Assembly (NCBI GenBank): GCA_942492915.1
Contig: OW818662.1
Span: forward strand, 1,054,001-1,118,000
From: Turneriella sp942492915
GTDB taxonomy: Bacteria > Spirochaetota > Leptospiria > Turneriellales > Turneriellaceae
Reading direction: 5' to 3'
DNA length: 64,000 bases
The notes beneath the pieces are model-generated. The model saw only the letters and a program-made list of their open reading frames with translations, was not told the DNA's origin and ran no database searches. This document shows positions 28,967 through 38,262 of the stretch, piece after piece; position 1 is the stretch's first letter; each line of letters opens with the position of its first letter. The position numbers and the translations under genes are program-made.

Positions 28967-30619
28967 ATGTTGAGAGTAAAGCTACCAAACAGTGTCTTCA
29001 ATCCAGAGTGGGTCGATATACCGCGCGGCATTACAATAGTCGCTGGCCCAAATAATGTTGGCAAGAGCACCTTACTTTCTAGTATAGAGGCTGCTTTTCG
29101 ATCAAGTAATTCGCGAGACCAGAATACTTATGAGTTTTCGCTAGCGGGCTTTGGCGAAATTGCACAATTTGCGCCAGTCCCGTCAGACAACCCTTTCATT
29201 TACGGAAATCAGGAATGGCGATTTCACAGCAAACAATACAGTCGAATGCAAATCAAAAGGGTAGCTGAAAAAGCAGAAGGCTACCGACTTCATGAATTGA
29301 AAACTGGATCGGAAAAGGCAGTCTACCGCAAGGTGGGTGCTGAATTATTGTGCATTCCTACCCTGTTTGCAAAGAAATTTCTGAACTTTAGCCCGATTTC
29401 CGGTACCAACCAATACAAGCAGATTGACTGGATGCAAATGGCTGCTAATGGTGCAGATATTGCGACTGTCCTTGCCAATCTGAACCCGCAGGAGTTAGCA
29501 GAACTGGCCAATCTGGTTCGTATTGTATTTCCCGAAATCGAATCACTGCGCCTCGCGCCTACGAGTACGAATGGTGTCGCCGCAGTCTTCGCGAGAGATC
29601 GCGGCCGTGACCTGCAGTTATCTCAGCTCGGCGCCGGTATCGCTCAGGCTGTCGTACTTATCTATACATGTGTATTTGCTCCCGCACAAGCCATCATATT
29701 ATTTGACGAGGCTTTTGAGCACCTGCATCCCCGCGCAACCAAAGAAATTATGCGGGTTATTCATGAGTATTCAAAGGCCTACGCTATCTTTCTTGCAACA
29801 CATGACCCGGCGGCAATCCGATCACCCTATACTCAACAATTGGTGAACCTCACGCGCACCGATACTAAAACGCTGATACAGGTAGCCGATAATAGCAAGT
29901 CTCTGGATATCGTCCGGTTTCTGGGATTAGAAAACTCGGATTTAGCCTTTGCAGAAAAGGTTCTACTGGGTGAAGGCGCAACTGAAGAAGCAATATTTGG
30001 CTTTTTGCGTGCCAGCAAATTGATTTCATCGAGTATCGGCATCAATAGTCTGTCTGGGCTGGGGATAATTGGCGCTGACAAGAAGGTACGTCGTTCTGCG
30101 TTTATGCTCACTAGCCAGATACTAGAAGCGACATCCCCGCAAAAAATTCCCATTGTGGTAATTCGTGATCGCGACCGCGCAGAGGACGCGGAAATGATCG
30201 AGGTCGAACAGCAAGCTAACCAGTCTGGTTTGCCGATTCGAGTGTTTGCACTAAAACGATACGAGATCGAAAACTATTTTCTATCAATCCAGCTGCTGAA
30301 TCAATTCTTGATAGACATCGCCAAAGAGTATTCTGTCACACTTGACACGAGCGAATTGGAGATTAGGTTTCATGATATCTTGGCAAGGCTTGAAATGTAT
30401 CCCGGTTTGGCAGACCTACCACCTGAAGCGGAGCGAATATCATTATGCAAGGGTGGTTTGGTAATCCAATCCCTTTGTAGTGGATTTATCACGGGGTTCA
30501 CTTACAAGAAGACTGACCATGGATTGCGACTATTTGCACTGGGCCGAAATATGAGCATCGATGCCGTGAAAGCTCTGGAAGCTGAAATTCTGCAGGCAAT
30601 CGAAGCTGCAGCAAGCTGA
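28967..30619 (+). CDS. OLD-family-like ATPase with TOPRIM nuclease domain
   Basis: About 550 residues from ATG 28967; an ATG at 28862 would add 35 residues that do not resemble the family. Walker A is GPNNVGKS (27-34); an ABC-type signature lies around QLGAGIAQAVVL, Walker B in AIILFDEAFEHL, and the H-loop in LATHDP. The C-terminal half resembles a TOPRIM domain: LLGEGATEEAIF and VVIRDRDRAED. OLD and Gabija-A-like proteins combine these parts and act in phage defence. No UvrD-like helicase (GajB) or PARIS partner gene follows, so it is a lone OLD-type protein. It is convergent with the RxxxxH gene. Confidence 0.82.
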   Translation: MLRVKLPNSVFNPEWVDIPRGITIVAGPNNVGKSTLLSSIEAAFRSSNSRDQNTYEFSLAGFGEIAQFAPVPSDNPFIYGNQEWRFHSKQYSRMQIKRVAEKAEGYRLHELKTGSEKAVYRKVGAELLCIPTLFAKKFLNFSPISGTNQYKQIDWMQMAANGADIATVLANLNPQELAELANLVRIVFPEIESLRLAPTSTNGVAAVFARDRGRDLQLSQLGAGIAQAVVLIYTCVFAPAQAIILFDEAFEHLHPRATKEIMRVIHEYSKAYAIFLATHDPAAIRSPYTQQLVNLTRTDTKTLIQVADNSKSLDIVRFLGLENSDLAFAEKVLLGEGATEEAIFGFLRASKLISSSIGINSLSGLGIIGADKKVRRSAFMLTSQILEATSPQKIPIVVIRDRDRAEDAEMIEVEQQANQSGLPIRVFALKRYEIENYFLSIQLLNQFLIDIAKEYSVTLDTSELEIRFHDILARLEMYPGLADLPPEAERISLCKGGLVIQSLCSGFITGFTYKKTDHGLRLFALGRNMSIDAVKALEAEILQAIEAAAS

Positions 30620-30640
30620 CCATCAATAGTCCATGATGGT
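30619..30640. terminator. 7-bp hairpin between convergent genes
   Basis: ACCATCA (30619-30625) pairs with TGATGGT (30634-30640) directly at the stop of the OLD-like gene and 36 bases before the stop of the convergent gene. There is no strong T-run, so terminator function is uncertain. Confidence 0.3.
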
Positions 30641-30675
30641 TGTTCATGCGGTATCCAGGCCTCGACTCTTTATGC

Positions 30676-31326
30676 TCATGAAACCTCGTGCAATACTGCC
30701 CGCGCCAGCAGGCCGTCGATAACAACCAGGATATAGGCGGCTTGCAGCCAAGCATCTGCTATATTTGACGGCGCGATGACGAAATCCTTCTTCCGGCCAT
30801 CTTTATCAAGTCGATGCACTACACCGTTGCGTTGATTATTCAAATCGGAAAGTATGCTCAAGGACAGCAGGACACGATCTTTCGGCTCCGTGAATTCAGG
30901 ACTATCCCAAATTAGACTTTGTGTCAGGCACTTTTCAGTCGTCATGTAAATATTTTCATTGGACTTTCTCCCCGTAGCGCGGATTTCCTTTATGCTTGAG
31001 AGGAGATACTCAGTTTCTGAGACAATGGCTGTAATTACCATAGGAGTTGCCCAATGAATTGCGCTATTCACGCGCTCCTTGACATTGTACTGATTAATAC
31101 CAAAGACCCATTGGGCAGCGCGTGGCCCTTCGAAGCTCATTCCAAATGCACAGTATTCACTCGCAGGGACTGGATTCGGGTACTTATCCAAGAATGCATT
31201 AAACCAGTGAACACTCAAGAATAGATTCATCTGATTGATTAGGTTTGCGTGAATTTCATTGCACAGGCCAGTTTCAAATGAACCAGACTTAAGTTCTGTT
31301 AATTCTTTCGCCCAATCGAAGTTCAT
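30676..31326 (-). CDS. Hypothetical protein with a HEPN-type RxxxxH motif
   Basis: A 216-residue, mostly helical protein of no family I recognise. Near residue 170 it contains LNNQRNGVVHRLD, in which R-NGVV-H fits the RX4-6H catalytic motif of HEPN ribonucleases found in many toxin and defence systems. The preceding helices are amphipathic, as expected. The gene overlaps the 3' end of hsdS by 38 bases and so belongs to the restriction operon. The motif is short and could occur by chance; structure comparison would settle it. Confidence 0.5.
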   Translation of the reverse strand: MNFDWAKELTELKSGSFETGLCNEIHANLINQMNLFLSVHWFNAFLDKYPNPVPASEYCAFGMSFEGPRAAQWVFGINQYNVKERVNSAIHWATPMVITAIVSETEYLLSSIKEIRATGRKSNENIYMTTEKCLTQSLIWDSPEFTEPKDRVLLSLSILSDLNNQRNGVVHRLDKDGRKKDFVIAPSNIADAWLQAAYILVVIDGLLARAVLHEVS

Positions 31327-32893
31327 CGTTTTGCCTTCTTATTCGGCCGCGCAGCACCCTTCGCCTTCCGTGACTGCCCCCCGTCTTTCCCCCTCTCCCT
31401 CGGGGAGAGGGGCTGGGGGTGAGGGCCCGCTCCTCCCGTATCCTCTTCAACAACTCGCTCGCCGGTTCGTCGGTGGGGTCTTGCGGCACCAGCTTGCCCT
31501 CGAAGGCTTGTTTGAGAATAGCTTGGCGGAGTGTATTTATTGCTTTTTTTCGATGATTATTATCATTCAGGATCGCATCAATATTTGCAAATTGCAATTC
31601 GAGATTTTCAACAATCTCCTTCTGCTCCTGTATTGGTGGCAGCGGATATGGCAACTCATTTAGTATTGATAAATTCAAAATATCCATAGTCCCACCATGT
31701 GAAATCATCTTGAATGACGCTCTTACTTGCGGTGCCGCCAAGTAATATTCTATAAATCGTGGGATGAGGATATGCCGATTTAATGAAAGTTTCACGAGGC
31801 GTGGATTGATAATACCTGGAAGGCAATCAGCAGGCAACACGAGGGTCTTCCCAATGGTGCCAACAAGACTAACTAATAGATCACCCGGTTTCACGGCGCA
31901 GGATTCAAGCTGACGGTATTTTGCCTCATCGATAAAATAGTCACCAAAATATGGATCACCTCTGAGAACCTGCTCCTGCCCATAAATCTTAAAGCCTGAC
32001 TCTTTATACATCTCTTTCTTTAAAGCTGATCCGAATGGCCCAGCCTTTATTGCATGCGGCTGAAACGCTGCTATACTTTCCAAACTCGCCCACACCCAAC
32101 CATCGGGCAGGCCCGGCAGATTGGTCGTATCCGGCTTCGCAGGCTCCGGATACTTCTCCCGCCAACCCTTCGGCGGCTCTTTGCCCTGGGCTTTGAACTT
32201 CGCCAACTGATTCTCCTCCCATTTCGCGCGGCGTTCGAGGAGAATACGTTCGAGCAACTGCGCACCGGTTTCTTTCGGCGGATTCTTGGCGCGCCACTCA
32301 GCCGTCAGCTTGCCTTCAACGGCTGACTTGAGCACCGAGGCGCGGTAGCGTTTCAGGTTGGCGCGCACACGATCGAGCGCGGCGGTGGCGGCGTCGAGGT
32401 CAGAGAAGAGTTCTTCGAGTTGCTGGGCTATATGATGCTGATCTTGCTTTTTCGGAATAGGGAGTTTGAATTCAATGAATGGTTTGCGATTGATATGCTT
32501 CATGGTGCTCCCATGAAAATCGGTTGTCTGCGTCAGTTTGCGAATCGCCCACCTAAGCACATGGTACAGATACGTGGCATCGACGATGCTGGTATTCGGT
32601 ACGACCTTGAAGATATGTTGGTTTACCAAGGCATCTTCGCCGTGCCAGATAAATGCATCCAATGTCGCCGACCAACTGACTAATATATCGCCATTTTTGA
32701 CCAGATACTTCTCGGGTACTTTACGATTCGTACGATTAATTTCATGTTCGATTCTTGTCAGATTCTGAATTCGGATGATCGGCGAACCATTTTCATGTCG
32801 ATCGGAAGGCTTGAAGGCGAAGCCGTTAATGTACTCGCCGGTCTCACCGATTGAGATCCAAGCCGTTGATGGATAATCGCTGATACTTTTCAC
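31289..32893 (-). CDS. hsdS: Type I restriction-modification system, specificity subunit
   Basis: A 534-residue protein with two target-recognition domains (about 1-150 and 260-430), each followed by a conserved coiled-coil spacer: KKQDQHHIAQQLEELFSDLDAA after the first, PPIQEQKEIVENLELQF after the second. It sets the bipartite DNA site. The last 50 residues run through a GC-rich palindromic repeat (LTPSPSPRGRG) and then into the start of the next gene, so the natural C-terminus probably ended around residue 485 and was extended by repeat insertion. It starts 4 bases inside the hsdR end (ATGA). Confidence 0.93.
   Translation of the reverse strand: MKSISDYPSTAWISIGETGEYINGFAFKPSDRHENGSPIIRIQNLTRIEHEINRTNRKVPEKYLVKNGDILVSWSATLDAFIWHGEDALVNQHIFKVVPNTSIVDATYLYHVLRWAIRKLTQTTDFHGSTMKHINRKPFIEFKLPIPKKQDQHHIAQQLEELFSDLDAATAALDRVRANLKRYRASVLKSAVEGKLTAEWRAKNPPKETGAQLLERILLERRAKWEENQLAKFKAQGKEPPKGWREKYPEPAKPDTTNLPGLPDGWVWASLESIAAFQPHAIKAGPFGSALKKEMYKESGFKIYGQEQVLRGDPYFGDYFIDEAKYRQLESCAVKPGDLLVSLVGTIGKTLVLPADCLPGIINPRLVKLSLNRHILIPRFIEYYLAAPQVRASFKMISHGGTMDILNLSILNELPYPLPPIQEQKEIVENLELQFANIDAILNDNNHRKKAINTLRQAILKQAFEGKLVPQDPTDEPASELLKRIREERALTPSPSPRGRGGKTGGSHGRRRVLRGRIRRQNDELRLGERINRT
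31389..31428. repeat. GC-rich palindromic dispersed-type repeat inside hsdS
   Basis: CCCCTCTCCC (31390-31399) and GGGAGAGGGG (31403-31412) form a perfect 10-bp stem with a TCG loop, followed by GGGGGTGAGGGC. This matches a widespread repeat that, when translated, gives LTPSPSPxGRG and is found in many bacterial genomes. Only one copy is visible in the window. Confidence 0.7.
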
Positions 32894-35667
32894 GCCGCCA
32901 GCCTTTCATTCAATTCATTCAAAATCGTTTCAAGCCTGTCACCAAATAGTACAAAAACTCTGCCGAGTCCGCCCTTCTGTGAGAATGGCGCATCTTCAAA
33001 GTTCTCTTGCGAAATCGTGAGGCTTGTGGCGATGTGGTTCTTAATCATGGTGAGCCATTCGAGCTGTTCACCGCTAAAATCCATCCCCATTTTCTTCTGC
33101 TCTGCCAGCCATACTTGGTAATTCGCTTCGACCGCATCGGCCACAGCCACGACGGGTTCTTTGGGGTGCAGCGCGTGGCGCACCAGCGCGATCAGATCGA
33201 CGAGGCTTTTGGCGTCGCCCTTAACAGCCTTGGGTTCGACGGTCTGCTGCAATTTCCACAGGTATTGCACCGAATCGGGTTTGGTGACATCGACGTAGAA
33301 CGGCGACCGCTTCAGTTTCTGCGCCAGCTCTTTGACGTGGCGAAATTTCAGCCCGGAGCGGTAGGGTTTCTCATAGAGAAGCTGCAACGCTTCGATTTCC
33401 AGTTTGTGTGTTTCGCAGAAAGTTTTGAGCTCTCCCATCACGGCACGCGCTTTATCCACCGACGCAGCGTTGTATCCGGCGGACAGCAGCTCATCTCGGC
33501 TGACCTCATCTATTACCTGTTCGAGCGCGTCGCGCACGGCAAAGATCGCCTCCCTCACTTTGGGGTCGTAAAACGGTTTGAGCGCTACCCGTTGCGCCTC
33601 GGCCTCAACGGTGTCGAGCTGCGCTTCACTCGGTTCGGCATCGGCAGCCAGGTGAAACTTCTCGCGGGCGCGTTCGGCATTGCGGTCAGGGTCAATGGCA
33701 TCTAAAAGTCTGCCGTTCAGTTCGTGCAGAGAATGGCCGGCGACATCGTGAATCTGCTTCTCCTGATCGGGACTCGTGCGCAGTGCCAGACGGGTCAGCC
33801 GCGATGCGAGGGTAGAGGTCACGTCGGCATCGATAATGCCCTTGGCAACGGCCTGTAGCAAGCGATCCAATGGCACCGACGGTTGGCGGTCTAAAGGCTT
33901 CGATATGGTCTTGTCTTTGTCGCAGACACCGACGGCATCCACAATCACGAAGCGGGTCTTATGGCTGTTATCGGGTGTGACAGCCAGTAGTGTGTCGGAT
34001 GGAATCACCCTCACGCCACGGCCTTTCATCTGCTCAAAGTACGTCGCTGAATTGATATTGCGCAGAAACAGCAGACATTCGAGCGCCTTGACATCCGTGC
34101 CGGTGGCGATCATATCCACAGTGACCGCGATGCGGGGATTGTAAGAATTTCTCAGCTCTTGCAGCAGATCTTCAGGCTTTCGCCCTGTGGTCTTGGATGT
34201 GATCTTGACGCAGAACTCATTTCCTTTCCCAAACTCTTCACGAATGATATTCACGACATCATCCGCGTGCAGGTCAGTCTTGGCGAATACCAATGTCTTA
34301 GGCACCTCTGTCCGCCCCGGAAATATCTCGGTGAATAACTTCTCTTTGAAGGTCTTGATCACCAAGCGCAGTTGATCTAACGACACAACATCGAGGTTCA
34401 GCTGATTGGATGTGTACGTCAGATCGTCCTCAAGTTCCTTTAGGCGACGCTGTAAAGTGCGCCGGTCGCGCATCGGCACCATGTAGCCGGGTTCCTTCTT
34501 GAGAGTCGCGCCTTCTTTACTGATTTTGGTTTCGATGCGAAATACATCAAACCCGACATTGATCCCATCGGCGACGGCTTTCTCATGTGAATAATCCTGC
34601 ACGATATTGCCGCGAAAGAAGCCAACGGTCTGCGGCGTCGGCGTGGCGGTGAGGCCGATCAGAAAAGCGTCGAAGTATTCGAGTACCTGGCGCCAGATAT
34701 TGTAAATCGATCGGTGGCATTCATCGATGACTATAATGTCAAAGGTTTCAATGGGCAGCGTAGGGTTGTAGACGACCGGCACGGGTTCACGTATAAGCGG
34801 GTTAGCAGTCTCCCACATAGAAGCTTCTTCATTCTCTTCAGCATAATCTTCTTCGCCTTTTAGCATCGAAAACACCCGCTGAATGGTTGAGATAACCACG
34901 TGGGCCGAAGGTGCCATCGCGTTCTTGGTCATGCGCTGCACGACGTATTCGTCAGTAAATATGCGATTGCTGTAGGGGCTTTGAAAAGCTTCAAATTCTC
35001 TCTTTGTCTGCTTGCCTAAATTGTTGCGATCGACCAGAAACAAGACGCGTCTCGCGCCACCAAAGCGCAGCAGGCGATCCACAAACGCACATGCAGTCTT
35101 GGTCTTGCCCGAACCCGTCGCCATCTGAATCAGCGCACGCGGCTTGTTCTTCGCTAAAGATTGTTCCAGATTCTTGATCGTGTCAAACTGCACCGGCCAC
35201 AGGCCAGTGGGATCTATTTCAGGCATGTGCCTTAGCCGCGAGCGCACCTGTTCATCGAGTTCAACAATACGCTTTAACTCTTCAGGGCGGTGAAAATTGA
35301 AAACTAATCGGCTGCGGTAATCAGGCTCTAAGCCGTTGGTAAACCGCGTTTCCGTCCCGGTGGACTCATAGCCAAAGGGCAGGGGCTTCACCCATGCAGG
35401 CAGATCATCGCTCAGGCCGTTGCGGTACTTCGCCGACTGAATTTCCACACCCGTCAGCGTGTGGCCCTCGGGCTTGGCCTCAACGACGCCGATTGCCTTA
35501 CCCTCGACATACAGCATGTAATCCGCCGCCTCTAAGCCTAAAGGAAACTCCCTGACGGCGATTCCCGTGGCCGCAGCGATATTCATCTGCCGGTAGTCCT
35601 GTACCTGCCAGCCAGAGGCCTCAAGCTGTAGGTCAATCGTCTGTCTGGCCAATTCTTCAGGGGTCAT
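32890..35667 (-). CDS. hsdR: Type I restriction-modification system, restriction/translocase subunit
   Basis: A 925-residue protein, first gene of the operon. The N-terminal nuclease domain shows D49 and the E63-A-K65 pair (EAADYMLYVEGKAIGVVEAK region). The superfamily 2 motor follows: Walker A MATGSGKTKTA, DEAD-like box VIDECHRSIYN, motif III GLTATPTPQ, and motif VI around MKGRGVRVIPSD. It cleaves unmethylated DNA after ATP-driven translocation. The reading frame is intact. Confidence 0.95.
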   Translation of the reverse strand: MTPEELARQTIDLQLEASGWQVQDYRQMNIAAATGIAVREFPLGLEAADYMLYVEGKAIGVVEAKPEGHTLTGVEIQSAKYRNGLSDDLPAWVKPLPFGYESTGTETRFTNGLEPDYRSRLVFNFHRPEELKRIVELDEQVRSRLRHMPEIDPTGLWPVQFDTIKNLEQSLAKNKPRALIQMATGSGKTKTACAFVDRLLRFGGARRVLFLVDRNNLGKQTKREFEAFQSPYSNRIFTDEYVVQRMTKNAMAPSAHVVISTIQRVFSMLKGEEDYAEENEEASMWETANPLIREPVPVVYNPTLPIETFDIIVIDECHRSIYNIWRQVLEYFDAFLIGLTATPTPQTVGFFRGNIVQDYSHEKAVADGINVGFDVFRIETKISKEGATLKKEPGYMVPMRDRRTLQRRLKELEDDLTYTSNQLNLDVVSLDQLRLVIKTFKEKLFTEIFPGRTEVPKTLVFAKTDLHADDVVNIIREEFGKGNEFCVKITSKTTGRKPEDLLQELRNSYNPRIAVTVDMIATGTDVKALECLLFLRNINSATYFEQMKGRGVRVIPSDTLLAVTPDNSHKTRFVIVDAVGVCDKDKTISKPLDRQPSVPLDRLLQAVAKGIIDADVTSTLASRLTRLALRTSPDQEKQIHDVAGHSLHELNGRLLDAIDPDRNAERAREKFHLAADAEPSEAQLDTVEAEAQRVALKPFYDPKVREAIFAVRDALEQVIDEVSRDELLSAGYNAASVDKARAVMGELKTFCETHKLEIEALQLLYEKPYRSGLKFRHVKELAQKLKRSPFYVDVTKPDSVQYLWKLQQTVEPKAVKGDAKSLVDLIALVRHALHPKEPVVAVADAVEANYQVWLAEQKKMGMDFSGEQLEWLTMIKNHIATSLTISQENFEDAPFSQKGGLGRVFVLFGDRLETILNELNERLAA

Positions 35668-35800
35668 AAGGTCGGCGACGCATGAGAAGATTTCAGCTTA
35701 GTGAGTCAAACAGAATCAACAATCTAATCTTATGCCTATTGCAGCGAAAATATGACAGGGTATATGTCGTGGTAGGCATACGCCCAAGATTCGTTGTCCG

Positions 35801-36004
35801 TTAAGGGTGGGGGGGGTGTTTCATGTGCTTATCCAGCGCATGTATAATCTCCTGATTCAACGTGCGCCGGTTAGCATCGGCGATTGCCTTGAGCTTATCC
35901 GTATAGGCCTGATCGGGAAAGTACAAGGTCATCTTGCTGCGCCCCGGCATAGCCTTTCTGCCTCGGGTCTCTTTCTTTTCAGATTCTTTGTTCGCTTTAG
36001 CCAT
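35801..36004 (-). CDS. Small ribbon-helix-helix DNA-binding protein
   Basis: A 67-residue protein: Lys/Glu/Arg-rich start, then SKMTLYFPDQAYTDKLKAIAD and RRTLNQEIIHALDKHM, the strand-helix-helix pattern of Arc/MetJ/CopG repressors. It has a good ribosome-binding site (AAAGGAG, 7 bases before the ATG). Its position directly after the tyrosine recombinase gene suggests a regulator or directionality factor of the mobile element. No toxin gene follows it. Confidence 0.75.
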   Translation of the reverse strand: MAKANKESEKKETRGRKAMPGRSKMTLYFPDQAYTDKLKAIADANRRTLNQEIIHALDKHMKHPPHP

Positions 36005-36016
36005 AGAGGTCTCCTT

Positions 36017-36997
36017 TCAATCAAATGCTGTTAATATTTCGGTTTTATCATAGCGAAAAAATTTGCGGATGTAGTTTTCGGTAATTCGCGGCGACGAATG
36101 GCCCAATTGATTCTGTGCAGCTAAAATTCCGAATTTCTTGTAAACCTTGAAGCCCGAAAACGCGCGCAGGATGTGTATCGATGCGTTCAGGTTAATACGA
36201 CGGGCATACGTCCTAAAGATCTTGCGCAACCCATCGAGGCCGAGTTGGCCGTTGACGTTGAGTGTATGGCCACCCCCGGCTCGCCTCACTGCATGAAAGC
36301 TACGAAACAGTCGGTCAGATTGCGCGTGGGGCTGGTCAGTGTTCCCCGTCGGAAAGAGCAGGTACGGTCTGATGTAGCGCAGGTAATCGAATATCAAATC
36401 TTTGGTCTCGGGGCGAACGGCGCGCCTGATGACCTTGCCGCCTTTCTCCCTGACGGTGAAAAGCATGAGTCCGTCAGAATCAATCGCGACATCGTTCACC
36501 GTTAGGTTCACAATCGTTTGCATCCTAAATCCTGTTTCTATCAGCAAATGAAATATGGCGAGATCGCGCGAGCGTCTCATTGGGTGCTCTTCCGCTTCAA
36601 TGACCTCAATGAGCGCGCCGATGTCGTTCTCTTCAAAATGTACGGCAGAGACAGGCACTTTTAGCTTCTTGAATGCATGAAAGTGATTTTTCCCCTCGGT
36701 TTGTGTCAGCATAAAGCTGACCAAGCTGGAGTTCGCTGCCAGTTTCCGGTTTATCGTCCTGGGTTTGAGTGTGGGTATTCTATGGCAGAGAAACTGCACA
36801 TAACCATTTATGGATTCATGCGTATTGAATCGCAGGGCGTTCTGTTGGCAGAAAGTCAGGTATTCGCGAATGTCGTTTTGATACGAGCGCCGCGTATTCG
36901 CCGAGGCAACCGAATGGCGTAAGAGAAAGGTCTGCAAAAGTATTTCCGGACGGGTGTGTGTCATCAATTTTGTGGGTCTGGTTTCTAAAATCTGCAT
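36017..36997 (-). CDS. Tyrosine recombinase / phage-type integrase
   Basis: A 326-residue integrase. The N-terminal SAM-like core-binding domain (residues 15-110) is followed by the catalytic domain with R158 (ETGFRMQTI), Lys in REKGGK (185 or 188), H275 and R278 (HILRAF), H300 (LGHSS) and nucleophile Y309 (ENYI). All are present, so it should be active. The ATG at 36997 is fixed by AGGAGG five bases upstream; a longer frame to 37219 overlaps another gene and lacks support. It probably moves the element containing the genes from about 35.7 to 41 kb, but no attachment sites are visible. Confidence 0.9.
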   Translation of the reverse strand: MQILETRPTKLMTHTRPEILLQTFLLRHSVASANTRRSYQNDIREYLTFCQQNALRFNTHESINGYVQFLCHRIPTLKPRTINRKLAANSSLVSFMLTQTEGKNHFHAFKKLKVPVSAVHFEENDIGALIEVIEAEEHPMRRSRDLAIFHLLIETGFRMQTIVNLTVNDVAIDSDGLMLFTVREKGGKVIRRAVRPETKDLIFDYLRYIRPYLLFPTGNTDQPHAQSDRLFRSFHAVRRAGGGHTLNVNGQLGLDGLRKIFRTYARRINLNASIHILRAFSGFKVYKKFGILAAQNQLGHSSPRITENYIRKFFRYDKTEILTAFD

Positions 36998-37142
36998 GGT
37001 TCCTCCTGTATTGGTTGTTCTGCGGGTAACGATAACATTGTAGTTATCATGACCCGTCAGTCTGCTCCTGGCATTCATCCGCATTAGTGCATCAACGTAT
37101 AGGCAAGAACACAGGGGAGGGTGTCCCCTGTGTGGTGATTCA

Positions 37143-37733
37143 TCAGAAATATTGTACGCGCAATTCTTCTTCTGGCAATTCGGCAAGAAAGTCTGTATCG
37201 ACGCGCATTCTATGCGCAAGATAGACGGCGAAAATCTTGTCGAAGTCAGAAGAGGATTCTTTCTTCTTGAGACCTTCGGCCTTTTGAAGTAGTTTCATTT
37301 CTCTTCTAAATGTATCGATACGCGTAGCAAGTATCCCAATTGAATGAATCACGTTGAAGAGAACAACGGCTGGCGTTGCCGGCCACACAAGGTCATTCTC
37401 TTTCTTCGTCGCATTGTTCTTTCTGATCCCGTCATCGATCGCACGAGTCCTTACGGTGATTTCTGACGCGATTTCAACGAGTTGCGAGAAAGTCTTTTGA
37501 CTAATTCGCAAAACATTTAGCACGGTCGTTTCAGTCTGTGGGTCTGCGATGATTGTCCGAACCCCATTGTCGTGGTTGTTGGCGGTTACAGCCTCCAATT
37601 TCAGCTTGACGACGTTGTTCTCTTGACGTGTCTTCTTCTCTTTGTCCCGTCCGTGGATTGGCGTTGCAGGTGTGTTCAAAGCTTCCAGCAACGTCAGTCC
37701 CCGTGGGACATCCTCTTTCGTTTTCTTTTGCAT
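37143..37733 (-). CDS. Hypothetical protein of mobile element
   Basis: A 196-residue, charged, mainly helical protein with a GAGGAA ribosome-binding site. The central part (residues 70-150) reads like one or two long helices with a hydrophobic patch (PATPAVVLFNVIHSIGILATR). No family recognised. It lies between the integrase and a DUF6573-like gene on the same strand, as mobile-element accessory genes often do. Confidence 0.6.
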   Translation of the reverse strand: MQKKTKEDVPRGLTLLEALNTPATPIHGRDKEKKTRQENNVVKLKLEAVTANNHDNGVRTIIADPQTETTVLNVLRISQKTFSQLVEIASEITVRTRAIDDGIRKNNATKKENDLVWPATPAVVLFNVIHSIGILATRIDTFRREMKLLQKAEGLKKKESSSDFDKIFAVYLAHRMRVDTDFLAELPEEELRVQYF

Positions 37734-37890
37734 GTTCTTTCCTCATTTCATATTTATAAGGGAAATCCCCTATACGTTGAGGCGCAAAATCCGGATGTCA
37801 AAAATGCGGTATTGTCCTGTGACAATTCCGTCTGCGTTTCCATCGCATATCCAGAGGCAGAAAACGTTTCTGCGTCTGGTATGTGATTGA

Positions 37891-38262
37891 TCAGTCTTCC
37901 AATTCTCCCATGATCGTCAGGCAGGGGGTCATGTCGTCTGACGGGTGGCATTGAATTTTCAAGGTCGCAGTCGTATCATTCAGCAGCAATTTGAACAGAA
38001 CAGTCGAGTCGTCGATTCTGCGTACGATGTTCTTTTGAGACATCCACAGAATATCCCACAAAATCCCGTTAAGGTCTTTGTGCGGGTTTCTTCTTAAATC
38101 TGATTCGATCAGGGCAAAAATATGTGACGTCAGACAGATCGGGAATCTGTAAATTCTGAGAATTTGCGCATCGTCTGTAATGTCAGGCAATGGCACAAGG
38201 TTTCCGTCTTCGATTGCATCTTGTCGAGAGTAACGAGCGATAATTGGCGCATCTTCGAACAT
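37891..38262 (-). CDS. DUF6573-like mobile-element protein
   Basis: A 123-residue protein with an excellent ribosome-binding site (GGAGGAAACC before ATG). The N-terminal pattern IARYSRQDAIEDGNLVPLPD resembles the YTRAQAIEDGxLVDV signature I associate with DUF6573, a family common on plasmids and conjugative elements; FPICLTSHIFALIE and the WDILW segment continue the match. Function unknown. Confidence 0.65.
   Translation of the reverse strand: MFEDAPIIARYSRQDAIEDGNLVPLPDITDDAQILRIYRFPICLTSHIFALIESDLRRNPHKDLNGILWDILWMSQKNIVRRIDDSTVLFKLLLNDTTATLKIQCHPSDDMTPCLTIMGELED

Noticed and set aside
28967..30619. Gabija system (GajA)
   Set aside because: The ATPase/TOPRIM architecture fits GajA loosely, but no GajB-like helicase gene is adjacent; the next gene is a small RxxxxH protein in opposite orientation.
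36998..37219. N-terminal extension of the tyrosine recombinase
   Set aside because: AGGAGG stands directly before the ATG at 36997, and the extension overlaps another gene.
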